Source of the DNA: Macrolepiota albuminosa
Lineage: Eukaryota; Basidiomycota; Agaricomycetes; Agaricales; Agaricaceae
Length of the DNA stretch: 64,000 nucleotides
Assembly: GCA_027475525.1 (NCBI GenBank)
Contig: JAMWFC010000122.1
Location: 1,240,001 to 1,304,000, forward strand
Reading direction: 5' to 3'
Shown: positions 36,601 to 48,835 of the stretch, piece by piece
Layout of the letters: every line of letters starts with the position of its first letter
Position numbering within the stretch: position 1 is the stretch's first letter
Made by a program: the position numbers and the translations under genes
Notes under the pieces: model-generated
The model's database searches: none
What the model was told of the DNA's origin: nothing
The model's input: the letters and a program-made list of their open reading frames with translations, nothing else

Positions 36601-39600
36601 CCGTAACGTTCCATCCTTCTTGGGGATACAAAGCAATGGTGCAGCTTGCACCGCTGGTCGTGGTTCCCACCACTTCGCGTTTATGTATCTATTTGTCTTT
36701 TCACGAAGTTGATCCTGAAGTGCTCGCGGGCAGCGAGGCAAATGATACTTGTACTGCTTGTTATCGTCAATGAGGTTGATCTCATGATTAACCTCACGCC
36801 ACGGAGGAAGCTCCTCCTTCGTTCCATTGACGATATCAGCAAACTCCCGTTGCCATTGCTGGCGCAGTCGAGGGATATCCTCCTCTGTAAGGCTCAAAGC
36901 CTTGCCTTTTCCTTTGGCTATGCGTGCTATACGCGGTTGAACCTTTGGTTCAAATCGCTCCCGTAAGGCACGTACGTGCTCCTCTGTGAGGTCTCCCGGA
37001 TTCAACCTTACAACCGGTTGTTTCCTTGTTGTACTTGCCAATGACTGCACACTTCTCGCCTTCAGCGAGAATCCGTCAAATACGATATCCGATGTTTCGG
37101 AGATCTCGTCCTCTCGTGCGTGATGGTACACTTCTCCCATCTGGGTCGCGTGCCCACTTCCCATAGCCTGCGTCACCATTGACGCTACCAACTCATTCCA
37201 CTCCCGTGGCATTCGTGGGTCATACACCCATTGCACTCCTGGCCGAGGCACTGGTCGATCCATTAGTGACCTAGTGCTACCCACAGTTCCCATCGTACTG
37301 TATACCTTGTCCTTGACGAGATCCTCAACCTTCACTCAAGAGCTAGTCGGCTGGCATTCCAGCGACTCCACCACGCGTTTACTACGCTCATTCTTGCACT
37401 GCACAGCCTGTTTAGGCTTTCCATTGGTACACCCAGTCACATCCGGGTGCTTCCCCTTCTTCAGAGTTCCTTGAAACTCTTCCTCAGTCATCAGTATAGC
37501 CGGCGAATCAGCCGGCAGGCTTTTCGGTGGGGCCTGTTTGTCCTCCACCTCCTGTACAGTCGCTCTCCTGCGACCATCTAGTCAGTTGCGCTCATCACGC
37601 CGCTTTTCAGTTGCGCGATAGCGCCTCAAACGACCATCTGTATCGTTCAACACCACTTTCTCCGCCTTCAAAGGCGTACCATTCACAACGACCATGTCGT
37701 TCACGAAATCCAGCGACACCTTGTTCTTACGCATGAACGGCGTACCGATAATCATGTCATAGCGATCAAAATTCGCTATATCCACGTATTCCTTCGTCGA
37801 CGTTCCTGACGTCTTTATTCTCACCTCCGTGCCAAACTGCACCATAGCGTGACTCCCCACAGTCCCCAGCTGGAGCATCAAGGGCTCCTCCAGTTCATGA
37901 ACGCGAATCGCGTTGACGTGAGCAAACTGGGGCGTAATGCCCGTAGTGGTACTCCCAGAGTCCCACAACGTCCATGCCGGATGTCCATTGACATCAACAT
38001 ACGTGACCAGGCACTCCTTCTCCTCGGGAGTATAGCGTGGCCGCTGCAACTTATTAGTTGCCTTCTGCAGGGTACATACGTGACCAGGCACTCCTTCTCC
38101 TCGGGAGTATAGCGTGGCCGCTGCAACTTATTAGTTGCCTTCTGCAGGGTTACGCGTCTCATTCGGACACGCTGATCTCCACGGCACTCCGTCAGTGCAA
38201 ACAGGTGTTCCTCCTTGTCATCACGAGCATAGTAGTCGCTGTTGTACACATCTACTGCGACGTATTCGTCGCCATCAATCTGGACGCTCTTGGCGTCATC
38301 CACTTCCGACCCGTCAGCCTCTACCTGTGGCTCTTCCTCCGCTTCCTCAACGATCTCGTCGTCCTCGTCGTCACTGACGACATCGCTAGGTGCCGCAGCC
38401 GTATGGGCCACTCGGATGTGTGCCTTAGGAGGGGCGGGACACTCCTTAGCGAAATGCCCGCTCCTGCCACAGTTATAGCACACTGAGGGATCCCCGGCAG
38501 ACCTTCTCTGGGACGCTCCTGGAGCCCCAGCGGTTTTGCCTGCTATACACGGTACAGGCGCCACCACTCCTCTCAGTGCTACTTGATTCTGACCCGAAAA
38601 GGGTCGACTATCCTTTGCTGGCAACTGTCCAGCAGGCTTCGATCGAGGCCGTTGGCCTCCAGGAATTGTCTTACGAACAACGAATCGCGGATTGCGATTA
38701 TTCTCCATATCTGTCCGTTTGGCCAGGAAGGTTCCCACCTTCACTGCCTGACGGTTCACTGGTCCTCGGCGTGAACTACGCTGCTCATAATGGTTTGCAG
38801 TCCGTGTCGACTGCTCATAACGGATGGCATACGCCAAGAATTCGGTCACAGTATTGACCTCCGGAGACAAATTATTGTCGTGTATCAACGCTCTCCTCAT
38901 GTCTGCGGGTATTCCGTCCAGGAATGTCTCGCGGATAGTGTATTCGTCTGGATAGACGGCCATATTCTGTGCATGACCCACCAGGTCATCATAAAAGGTC
39001 TGGACGCCAGTCTTAGCGTCATACACTGCCTTCCTAAAGGCATCACGAGCTTCCTGCATCGTCGCAGCGTTGATGAACCGATTATACAGTCCTATCAGGA
39101 CCTCTTTAAATGTCCAGTGCGATTTGTCGCGATTAATGTGGAGAACATGGCGACAGAACCAATTCCGAGCCTCTCCTTTTATAAATTCATGTAGCACGAA
39201 TATCCTTTCCTGGTCCATGTCGTCTCCACCATAGCAGCAGGCTGCGAGGTGGTAGCACACGTCCATGGCCCAGTCCTCCAGTTGAGAGAACCTATGTCCT
39301 CCAGCGTACGCACGTATGTGCTTACCATCGGATTTACGGGGGCTTACCCCAGCAGGGAACTTAAATCTGACTCCAAGGGAGTCATCCACCAGACAAGTGA
39401 GGTGGTCATGCATATGATCCATATGGATCCTGACCGCTTCATTCATTCCCAGCGTAGTTTCACGCAAATCATGAGGTGCGGGCATCGAAAATGCCCGAGG
39501 ACTGCAAAACAGGTGCTCATTGGCCACTCTTTCTGGCCGTGTGGTGGGCTGTTGCCTCACTTGTTGCTCTGCTGGTAATCCACCAGCCTGCCTGCCACTA

Positions 39601-41156
39601 TCACGACGATTATTATCGTCCTGATCGTTATTTCTACGATCACGATCTCCACCATCGTGATTGCGACGACTTGGCTCCCTCCGTTCGTAGTGACCACTAC
39701 TGTCATCACTACCACCCGGATCTCTGTCCGGTTCAGCAGTCCGAGCCGCGAATTGTCGCCGCATGTCATCGACAGGCGTTACGCCCTCACGCCCTTCAAA
39801 GACTACCCCCTGGTCGTCAATGAACGACTCACCATGATCGCGCAAGTCCTGGTTGCGTATCCTTTGGTAATTGACGTGTTCATTCCAGTTGTCCACTAGG
39901 TGGACACGTTGCACTACGCGTCGTGGTCGTGTTCGCTCCTCAAGAATGTGGACTTCGTCCACCTCTTCCTTGATTGTAACTTGCTTACGAGGTGTCTTAA
40001 CCTCCTGCACTGCAAGTGCCTCTGGCTCTGCCGGAGTCGTCGTTACAGTCTCCACCTCAGACAATGCCTGCTGAGGCACTCCGCTAACAATGCGTTGACG
40101 GTTTGCGGTGTTCTGACGCCGAACGTAGTCTTGCTGAGACTCATTAGCCTGACGAGGCGCATTGAGCAATTCCATCGCGTCTGCGATTAATGGCGCTCGT
40201 CTGCACACACTCATCTCACATTCTACTGAGTCGGCTGGAGTAGCCGTTGAGACTGCTGACCCTCGCGCCTCTTTGCGCTTAAGGTATTCCACTACTTCGA
40301 GTTCGAAGATGCGCACAAACAATTTGATATATTCACTCGAATCTGCACGGGGTACATCGTGGCTCCTAGCCGCCAGCAACTGTAAGTGCTTCACTACATA
40401 AAGCTGAAGACGCTTTCGCGTCGATTCCTTCACGACCGCCGGATATCGGTCCAATACTAGCTGCAACTGGATAGATAAGGTCGAATGCGACCTTTTGCTT
40501 TCCTCATCATCTGAGGACTCCAACTCGGACTCTAAGTCCATAACTCTCCTGAGGCCGTCATGCCTCACTTGCGGCTGTTTGCCAGCTCGTCGGTGCAACT
40601 CTGGACTTCCAGGCGCTGGTAACGCCTTGTCCAACCTTACGACATTGTCGTCCTCCCTACTGACCACTATTGCTGGTCCTTGCTTCTGTCCTTGTGTCGT
40701 CAACGACGACGGTCCCGGTTCAGTGGCAGCATTGGCCACATATTCCAAATGCCGTTCCGTAGGTGCAGTCCGGAATGGGGTGCTATGCGCAAACGCGCTG
40801 CCTTGTACCATTTCTGAATACTGGGTAACGTCCGGTTGACCCTCAGAGGGAGCTGAAGAGCTCTCGGGCAATACCGGATACATCAGTGAGGGCATTTGGC
40901 TCGCTGGCAGCGACACTCCTGAGACCGCGGATCTATCTCCTGGTTTTCCACCAGGTCGTACAATGGACATCATCCGTGATACGGATAGCCCACCAGGCAT
41001 TCCATAGCTTGCGCTGACATCGCGAGGGGTCTTTTCGTCCCGCTTTGGCGGAGGTTGGTATGCTGACGCAGATTGCGTCTTCCCAGCCTGAAGCACAGGT
41101 AAGTCACCTGCGTCTGCAGCTGGGAACGGAGGATCCGGATCAAGAGAGCCAGTCAT
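33679..41156 (-). pseudogene. B2 gag-pol polyprotein with few disruptions
   Basis: Starts MTGSLDPD at 41156 and stops at 33679. Deleting the 77-bp duplication at 37997 leaves one frame of 2,466 codons with three stops (about 37583, 37337, 36524), two or three of them CGA-to-TGA. In order: long charged N-terminal region, Gag capsid-like domain (about 39500-38900), zinc knuckle CYNCGRSGHFAKEC (about 38480), protease WDSGSTTTG (about 37960), RT with IPKKDG and an intact YLDD (about 36310), RNase H, integrase (HHCC; MDFIG, SDRDAKF, DGQTERANR), and a derived chromodomain (about 33880-33740, EVRWSLGDTTWEP). Gag and pol share one frame with no shift site. A single transcript would give one polyprotein. 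Confidence 0.92.
37997..38150 (-). repeat. 77-bp tandem duplication in B2 gag-pol
   Basis: Two adjacent 77-bp copies at 37997-38073 and 38074-38150, just before the protease. It throws gag and pol into different frames. Deleting one copy makes the distance between the gag start and the pol frame divisible by three. Confidence 0.92.
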
Positions 41157-41267
41157 GGAAGCATGTTTTCAGCGTGATGCCAACAGAGAATCGAGAGGTT
41201 TTGATGAGAGTTGCCTAGTCGGTAACAAGCCTAGAGTCTAAAGCCAATAGCAGAAGATTTAAAAAAA

Positions 41268-41443
41268 TGTAACCGGAGTTACGGGTTAGAACTATCTTGT
41301 GTGTATCACACAAGTGCTAAATCAGACCGCAGTATCGGATTGACTAGTACTTAGAGTGAAAACAAGATGTTATCTTACGTAATACTCTACTAATTGATTA
41401 TAGCGTCGTTGACGCTGATGGTAATATGGATGACTCCGTTACA
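41268..41443 (-). repeat. B2 5' LTR
   Basis: 176 bp, partner of 29948-30123 with three differences. On the minus strand it is followed by seven T and AAATCTTCTGC, the leader shared with B1 and similar in element C. Confidence 0.92.
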
Positions 41444-41454
41444 CACTTACAACC

Positions 41455-42098
41455 CAACATTTTTGGTTGATCCTGTAAACTCTTAGCAAGTGCCCAAGGC
41501 CAACAAACATCTAGATAAGATTTGTGAGGTGCAAGGGGAGTTGAGAGCATTGGTGGAGTTGGCAGCAGCGAGGATGAAGTGATTTTATAATGCATGGGTC
41601 AACAAGTCCCCAGATTATGTGGTGGGAGACTGTGTGTATTTGGAACATGCAGATTTGTGCTCGGACTGCCCCAGCTACAAGCTGGACTTTAAGCAATTTG
41701 GTCCTTTCCAGGTGGCTCAGAAGATCTCAGACATGGCATATAAGTTGGCATTGCCAGATGGGTGGTCAATCCACAATGTTTTTCATGTATTGTGCTTGAT
41801 GCCTGCATGTGAGGACACAATATTGGGCTGATGCCAGGAGCCTTCCCCCCTGGTGCAGATGGAGTCAGGCAAGGAGGTTGAGATCAAGCACATTTTGCAC
41901 AAGAGACAGACAAGGGGGGGTGTTTCAGAGTTTTCGGTCTGCTGGAAGGGGTATGATGAGAGTGAGGATGAGTGGCTAAGAGAGTACAACATGCTGCACA
42001 TGCTGAAAGCAATTCAGGAGTTCAGGGCAAATGAAAGGATGCATGGAAAGAAGACCAGGCATAGGAAGAAAAAAGGAGGGAGCAGGGATGGAGGATGA
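41455..42098 (+). pseudogene. C-terminal integrase/chromodomain fragment of another chromovirus
   Basis: The plus-strand frame includes LDKICEVQGELRAL, then SPDYVVGD(C)VYLE, FGPFQV and IHNVFHV, which are the integrase C-terminal GPF module. A chromodomain follows (EIKHILHKRQTRGG...CWKGYDESEDEW). Stops near 41580 and 41829 break it. It is closer to generic fungal chromoviruses than to A or B here. Upstream pol is missing, cut off next to the B2 LTR. A G-rich tract (42151-42160) and TGTCAC at 42162 may mark the start of its 3' LTR, whose other end I could not find. Confidence 0.8.
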
Positions 42099-42404
42099 AC
42101 CTTTTTTTCTCTTTCTCTTTCTTTTTTTGCATTTACGTCTACCTTACAAGTGGGGGGTGGGTGTCACAATATATGTGACCACACCCTTACAATCTTGTAG
42201 TTAGTAGTAGAGTCTCCATCTTTGTCCATTTTGTTCTTAGGTATGTCATACGGTTATGCTACTGTCTCACAAGAATATATTTTTGTTCTTAGTGCTATTG
42301 ATGTGCTGCATTGTGATTTGCTGGTCAAAGCCTTACATGTACGGTGGCATGACTCAAGCTCAGACTCAAAACCCAAATGCAACTGCTTGCTTCTTCCTAA
42401 ATCA

Positions 42405-43492
42405 CTATGTCTTAAACACAATTATCATCACCAGCAACACAAAAATCAGCACCCCAATTGCCACTGTTGAACCTATATCACAACATTGACATTAGCTTTC
42501 AATGAACCCAGAAAAAAGGAACAAAGAAATCTCAAAACTTGAGTACTCACCATTTCCCTTGACCCCCCTCCCAACCCTCTCCAGTCCCCTTCTTGCCCTC
42601 CTGAGTCTGCCCTCTGTTCTCTCCACATCTGTATTGAGTTCCTCCAGCAGCCCATGGTGCACGTCCAACTCATCATTGATCTGCAGTGAGATGTGGCATT
42701 GCTGTATAATGGAGTGCAAGAGGCACAACAGGTGCTGGTCTTGTTCTGTAGGGAGAAAAAAACCAGTGTTAATCAAAGTGGGTTCTTGATCTACAAGGAC
42801 AGGTAAATATGTATGTACCATCCATCATCTTTTCTGTTGCAACATGATTCCGTGATCATTTTTGTTATCTATAGCAGCAAGAGCACTAGCCACAGAATCC
42901 TCATCTGTGTATGGTGTATACATATATGTCAGCTCTGAAAGGACCTTTGGATTTGGGTTTGGAACTGTTAGTTGGAGGGCAATGACCTTCTGCTCTTGTG
43001 CTTGCTCCTCCTGCAGACTACGCACATGATTATAAACTCTCCAAATATCAGATCGAAACACACAGAAACAAGACAAGACAAACATACCTCTCAACAATCC
43101 TGCTGTCATCTCCCAACATCCCCCTCATCCTCTCATACTGTGTCCTCAATATCCTTGTGGCCTGTGTTCACCCTCCCTTCCTTCTTTTTCAGCTCAAGTA
43201 TCCCCTTCCACAACCATGCTAGGTTCTTTGCTATTTGTGAAAGGTGCAGAGATGCCTTACCCTGGGCTGGTGCAGGTGTCGAGAATGAGGGATTAGATGG
43301 AGGTGCTGATGATAAGGGGTTGTGATGATTGAATATAGGGTTGGTAGAGAGGTTGGGCAAGGGAGAGAACAAAAGCAATGTCTGCACCCTCTGTCTCTCC
43401 AACAAGAGTGAGAGCATAAGCATTGAAATAGATGTTAGTTTTGCTAGGGTGCTACTAGAGCTTGAGGTATTTGGAGACATGGCAGTGTCCAT
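42405..43492 (-). pseudogene. SYN8: Syntaxin-8-like Qc-SNARE gene, frameshifted host gene
   Basis: Exons 43492-43088, 43017-42819, 42745-42551 and 42472-42405 are joined by GT-AG introns of 70, 73 and 78 nt. The product has a Ser-rich start (MSPNTSSSSSTLAKL), an N-terminal helical region, then the SNARE helix LQINDELDVHHGLLEELNTD...RRLRRARRGLERV-like, and a single C-terminal anchor (VAIGVLIFVLLVMIIVFKT, stop 42405-42407). That layout and length fit fungal Syn8/syntaxin-8, an endosomal fusion Qc-SNARE. Two single-base losses break the frame, one near 43157 (before TQYERMRGML) and one near 42836 (QQK|RMMDEQDQH). The gene is therefore a recent pseudogene, or the assembly is wrong at those bases. 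It is the only clear host housekeeping gene in the window. Confidence 0.82.
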
Positions 43493-44214
43493 ATATGTTG
43501 TTTTTCAGCTGGGCAAGCTGCATTTCTTATTTCTTTGTCAGTTACTATGGAAAGAAAGAGAATCACTCGGAGTAGCATAGTTGAGAGGAGAGGAGGGAGA
43601 CAGAAGGAAGATGGTGTGCATTGTGGGAAATTGTAAATGTTCCAAGTGCCGCTGGCAGAATTGTTACAAATGGGGCAAATAGCACTTGTCAGGGTCATGT
43701 GTACATGGTGCATGTGGTTTTGATTCCCAAGTTGTTTGTGTCCCTTGACATTCGTTGCATGTGCAAATATGAAATATATAGTATTGATATTACAGTATTG
43801 TACTATTGCTTTTTATAAAAGCTGATTTGGGTGGCATGTGCAAATATGAAATATATAGTATTGATATTACAGTATTGTACTATTGCTTTTTATAAAAGCT
43901 GATTTGGGTGAGACCCAATGCGAGTTACTCAGGACTCTCACATTAGCAAAATTTTTCCAAGACAACAATGAGCCTGGCAGCATCTACAAAATAGCAGCCT
44001 GTGTAAATGCCCAGTAATGGCCAATTTATAATATATCTGAGCCTACCAGGTCTACCCAGCAGGTGCTTCATCAACACATGGCCATATCTGAACCTATGGC
44101 ATCGAATGGCACCCACCTGCCAGGCAGGGATTGAGTATTGTATATAACTGTCTGGTGTTGAAACCTGAAAGATATGTCATACCTGGTGCACATCAGAATA
44201 CCTGACATTATACT
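43493..44214. other. Noncoding flank upstream of the SNARE gene
   Basis: Probable promoter side of the minus-strand SNARE gene, followed by AT-rich sequence with no supported gene. It contains one 77-bp duplication, listed separately. Confidence 0.4.
43757..43910. repeat. 77-bp tandem duplication upstream of the SNARE relic
   Basis: Two adjacent copies (43757-43833 and 43834-43910) of an AT-rich 77-mer in non-coding DNA. Confidence 0.92.
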
Positions 44215-45562
44215 GATATGTCTGCCTCACTTGAGGCAGACAAAAAGAATACAAAAAGTCCCAAAAATACTCTAAGAACTGCTGAAAACTGTGAGCATAA
44301 AGAGTCAAAAACTGTAGACTCAGGACAAACTCACCAAAAAGAACCAACTCTGACCCACAAAGTGGCAATGAACCAGCCAACAAGAGCAGTAAACATGTAG
44401 TCAGGAATAAGCAATCAAGCTTTGATGAGGTGGCAACAGCTGGTAGGTGGCTGTGTTCAGTAAGGACAAGATCTCAGCAATAGTTCCAAGATCAGCTCCC
44501 ATCATTCCATCATCCTGACATCATAACTCATTGCATTCCCCACCTATAGCACCTCACCACAATCAGCTGCATATCCAAGACCAGAGGATTGAGTGAGGGA
44601 ATTAGGAAGGAGACAAGAGGCTAAGACAAAGGAAGGATAGGCTGGAAGAGGAGAAAGGTTTAGCCAGGAGAAGGTGTAACTGTCACGACCCCTCACCTCC
44701 AGGACCCCATCCAGGGCCCCCCTCTGGCCCCACAAACGTGCCCCTGCCATGATGACCGCTGTCGCCACCATCACATGCATCAAGGATGGCCATCACCCAG
44801 CATCCCTGACAGCCCTGCATCATGGACCCCAGAACTCACCACCATCAAACTGCGATCAATGATTGGATCACGCTACTCCCTTCCAGACATCATGCATCAC
44901 GCATCATGACTCCCTCCACACCAATTGATTGCGTGCCCCACATGTGCGATCATGGTATACAGTCCCCCTCTGTTACTCAATGCCTCCTGGAACTCCATCA
45001 CTCAATGCCTCCCAGAACTTGACCCAGACACCCCAGGATCCCAGGGATCCAGACCCGGCCCTGTAGTACTTATAGCATAGCTCCCCGTTGTATTTTGCTA
45101 GTCTTGATATTAACTTGAATTGTTGTGTGCCCTTTGCTTGACTGGTATATGCTGACTGGCACGCTTGAATAACCGTGTGCTCTGAGTTTGGTATGCACTT
45201 CGCAACTTACAATTTATTAACCCAGTCTTGTCTTAGAACCCCCAGTTCTCGACTCAACCCCTACCCAACCCACAGCCTCTAACTCCAAAACCCCCAGATC
45301 AAGTCCCCTTCCCTGGGAGAACCTCCTGTCCACGTCTTGAATCCCAGAGTCCTAGCCCTGGAGTCCCAGACACCTGAGTATCTGTAGATCAAGTCCGCCT
45401 CGTAAGGACGTTGCTTCCCTGAAAAGCCCCCAATTCAGCAGAACCTGATAGTAACTACATGCACCAAAGAGTGGCAAAACCATTAGCCACCTGCCTGGGC
45501 TTGGTAATGCAATAACCAACTGCCTGGGCATGGCAAGACAATATGTCAGCATTGAAACACAC
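44215..45562 (+). repeat. Family-G dispersed repeat, probably an LTR, split by an A solo LTR
   Basis: The part before 44681 aligns with 54235-54600 over several hundred bases: the CTGCCTCA...AGGCAGAC palindrome, then TACAAAAAGTCCC-type sequence. After the A solo LTR it continues (ATGCACCA...) in step with 54735 onward. Both copies are CpG-poor. The start TGATA suggests an LTR, but the right end is cut near the family-D LTR at 45563. Confidence 0.55.
44681..45450 (+). mobile_element. Family-A solo LTR (TSD GTAAC)
   Basis: 770 bp, TGTCACGACC...GAACCTGATA, with the last CA decayed to TA. It is flanked by perfect GTAAC at 44676-44680 and 45451-45455. It retains the self-priming 13-mer near 45101. 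Confidence 0.9.
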
Positions 45563-46025
45563 TGTCAGGGGACTCCTCATTTCTTCCTTTTCTCACTCCT
45601 GATCTCTTCACTCTCTCTTCATTCATTCTCTTATTTCTTCTGACATTATTTCATTTCACTGTTTCTATTCCTTCAACACTATCTGTTAGTACTACTCTCA
45701 GCCCTTGAGGTGCTCTGGTTCTTTAGCTACCATTCAGACAAGTGTGGGCCCCTCAGCACCGCTTCCAGACCACTTATATAAGCCAGAGTTTGCCAGAGTT
45801 TGCCCCTTATTTGTGCAATTGTTTGTGTAGGCAATTTTCGAGTTTTTAAGGTTTTGTTGTACTGTACAGTTGTTTTCCATGCTTCAGAGGCCCCAGAAGC
45901 ATCCAACCTGGCATAGGGAATTCCTAGACTTGTTCTCTTTGGATCTCCCTCTGCCAGGTGAGTAGTTATTATGATATTGTCAGTACATACTCTAATATAC
46001 TTTGGATCTCCCTCTGCCAGCTGTG
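45563..46025 (+). repeat. Truncated family-D LTR
   Basis: TGTCAGGGGACTCC at 45563 begins a copy of the D LTR in the orientation opposite to D1. It includes the TATATAAGC promoter core near 45775 and ends after the CTGCCAGCTGTGT part, lacking the last ~40 bp. No target duplication was found, as expected for a truncated copy. Confidence 0.82.
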
Positions 46026-46263
46026 TTTAGAAGTGTTGTTAGTTTTTGCATTGTTTGATGCAGTTTTGAGCTTTTAATAGGTTTCCAAACATGATATATA
46101 ATCAAAAGATAGCATATATTGACATACCTTTTTTGTGAAGTTGTGTAACTGGCCAGAATTGTTAGTTAATCCTTTCAAAACATCTTCAATATGTGGCTGG
46201 AGATCAACAATTTTGTTGTACAGGAGCAATAATTCTTCTTGATCACTGAAAATTGAGGGCTAA
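46026..46263 (-). other. Possible exon fragment of an unidentified gene
   Basis: On the minus strand, from about 46257 down to 46130, one frame reads EELLLLYNKIVDLQPHIEDV and then LTNNSGQLHNFTKK. It ends at a good donor, GTATGT. The composition is protein-like and helical. I do not recognise it, and no other exon of the same gene is visible because A4 starts right beside it. Confidence 0.3.
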
Positions 46264-47984
46264 GCTCACTGATGAAGACTCTGGTGGCTGCTGTTAATGG
46301 GGGCCAATAGGGGTCCCAGGGTGCTGTTCAACCTGGCATTGATGATGAAGGACCATGATGAGTGAGACTGAAGCCTGGAAAATGGTGTGGCTCCATCTGG
46401 AAGGTACCTCAAGGTTTGGTTGGGCCTGGAAGAATTGGGGATGTCAAAGGGGAGCTGTTGGTCATTGATTGTTGGCTCCCAATTCAAGTGGAGGGTGAGG
46501 TGTTGCCAGTTGACATGGAAGTTAGTGTCCTGGAGCCAGAGGAGCCCCAGAATCAAGGATGTGGAGGGGTGGAGTTTAGTTACCAGCATCTGGAGTGTGT
46601 GAGTTTGTCTGTTGATGAAGGTGATGGGCATACACACAAAATAAGTGATATCCCCAGCCACAGAGGCATCTCCATCAAAGAGGCAGAGCCGGACGAGGAC
46701 TGGGTTCCAGGGCAGAAGAAGACCATGCCTTATTGATAAAGTTGTCTGTAGTGCCACTGTCAACAAGGGTGTTGAGGGAGTCTCCAGAAGGGGTGATGCA
46801 GGTTTTTATAAGGAGGGAGTGCAAGGAGTGGGAGGATAGGTAAGCTATGAGGGTGTCCTGTGCAAGTGCTGTTATGCAAAGGTGGGAGACCAGGGTAGAG
46901 AAGATGTTGGAGTTGATTCTGCAATTTAGTGCATCTTCTGGGTCTAAATTGCTGGGTCATTTTCCAAGTACACATAGGTGGTGTCTTCTCCTTCAAAGGT
47001 CTAGGTAGCATGTCTTATAGTCTGTTATTGGAGGCACTTGGAGATGAAGTGGTTTTTTTTACCACAAAGTATACAGACACCCTCCCTTCTCTATTAATCC
47101 TGCACATCCTTCAGAACCTCAATCCAAGGCCATCCCTTTTTCTGAAGCTGGTTAGCCCAGAGGGCCTCCTTATCCTGTTTGTTGGCAAATTTGGGGTTGT
47201 CTGGGTCTTCCAGGACTTTGTCAGGGGTTGGGACATCACCAGGGTCATTGATGGCCATGGTGGCATTGAGTTGGGCCTGGGGGTGGGTGCTGCTACCGGA
47301 GTTAGCATTGGGGGAACAATGGCTTACCAGGGGGCAGCCACTAGAGAAAGGGGTAGGCCAGGGGATTGGAGGGTTTGCGAGAGGGCCAGGGTGGACCTCC
47401 TTATATGTTCCAGAAGGTCCAGGAGTTTGAGTACTCACTGCAGTCTTCCCAGTAGTGCTGGTCAATCTGCATGACAAGAGCCTTGTATCCATTATAGGAG
47501 GGTTGTTTTGGGGCAAGCTGGAGGACATCCTTGATGCATTGTGGCAGTGCACAGCAGAGGGTATACCAGAGAGTGCTGTAATTCCAACCTGTCTTGTAAG
47601 CTTCCTTCTCAAAACGTACAATAAAGATAGTGAAGCATTCTTTGGAGTGCATCCAGAAGTTGAAAAGGTTGTCCTTGGCTTCAGCAATGGTGTTGTAGAT
47701 TCCAAATTTCCCTGAGAACTCATTGATGAAGGCTTTCCAGCAGAAGAGTGCCAGATTGTTGGGGTCAAACTGGATGAGGGCTATATAGTGGTCAAAGGCA
47801 ATCTCCTGGAGGTATGAGGCAGCAAAGGCAATCCTGGAGCTGTCAACCTGAAATGTGAGCAGCTTTGCCTGGAATGTATTGAGACACTGGGTTAGGAATA
47901 TACACCATTTCCAGAGGTCCCAGCCTGTAAACATGTTGGGTTTCTAAATGTTCAAGTGTCCTTTGCAGGCATCATCTGGTCTGG

Positions 47985-48835
47985 TGTAGTACTTGGTTGC
48001 AAGTAGTACTTGATAGCTCTGGGGCTTGCTAGTGTAGAATATGACTTTCAATTCACACTGACTGGTTGACAAACTTGAGATATTAATATTTTGAGTTGCA
48101 ACTCCTAATCTTCCAGAATGCAGAAACTTCTCAACAAACTCCAGCCTAAGCAATTCACTCCCTGGGAATCACTAAGCCTTTGCCTATCAATTGCCTATTT
48201 ATTCTCTGCTAAACTTGGGCTATTTATACTGTTTTTTTGGTGCACAGACCACTAGCTACACATGACTCTTTGTTGTAAACTCTCCAGCCTCAAAACCATA
48301 TTTGATAGTCCAATTTCTCTTTTGGGAGGCCTGTTTTAGTGCCACCAGTTCCACCATTCCTCTGGATGTTTCTGATTGCCACTTCTCCATTTGCTTCAGC
48401 TCCATTTAGCACAATCCCATTCATAGATCCTTCTTTTCCCTTTTAGTGCTTCCCTGCATTCCATGCTTCTTTTGACATCCCTCCATGCTTCTTTTCCCTT
48501 TCCCCTTTCAGTCATGTCAAATTGGGCATTGTCAGATCTGATCTTGATCTAGATCATTACAAATTGATCCCATTTCATCACTTCTGCCAGCTCCCATGCT
48601 TCTCCTCTCCATTACAATGGTTGAACTATTGTTGAGCTGATAGTTTGAGCTGGTCCCTGCCTGTTGTTCTGTACTTTTCTGTGTATTTATTGGGATGTTT
48701 TGGAAATATATTTTTGTTGAGACTGCTACCAGGAGGCTTACAGTTTTCAGCCTATAATTAAATGTTTATTTTGACTTCTGGTGCATGGTATGTCCCTGAT
48801 TGCTGGTACAGCATTGTATCACCAGCTGTGTTACA
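47985..48835 (-). mobile_element. Family-F solo LTR inside A4
   Basis: About 851 bp, TGTAGTACTT...TGTTACA on the plus strand, matching 58208-60149 in reverse. A TATA box (complement of TATAAATAGCCC) lies near 48215-48230. A4 gag sequence flanks both sides, but the pentamers TCTGG and GGGAG do not match, so ends or flanks have changed. Confidence 0.7.

Larger units (their letters stand above)
29948..41443 (-). mobile_element. Nearly complete family-B Ty3/gypsy element B2
   Basis: Two 176-bp LTRs (29948-30123 and 41268-41443) differ at only three positions, all transitions, so the insertion is young. Between them, on the minus strand, are gag-pol (41156 down to 33679) and a third ORF (33447 down to 30511), then the polypurine tract ATTGGGGGGTA (complement 30124-30134). 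The flanks CATGG and CACTT do not form a target duplication. The 5' LTR is followed by a T-rich leader without a TGG primer-binding start. Confidence 0.93.

Noticed and set aside
42162..42489. A complete 3' LTR from TGTCAC to TTGACA beside the chromovirus fragment
   Set aside because: It would swallow the last exon and stop of the SNARE gene at 42405-42472, which is well supported; only the LTR start is plausible.
43133..43170. A 34-nt intron at the first SNARE frameshift
   Set aside because: GT and AG are present, but it is far shorter than the gene's other introns (70-78 nt) and splicing would drop expected residues; a one-base loss is simpler.
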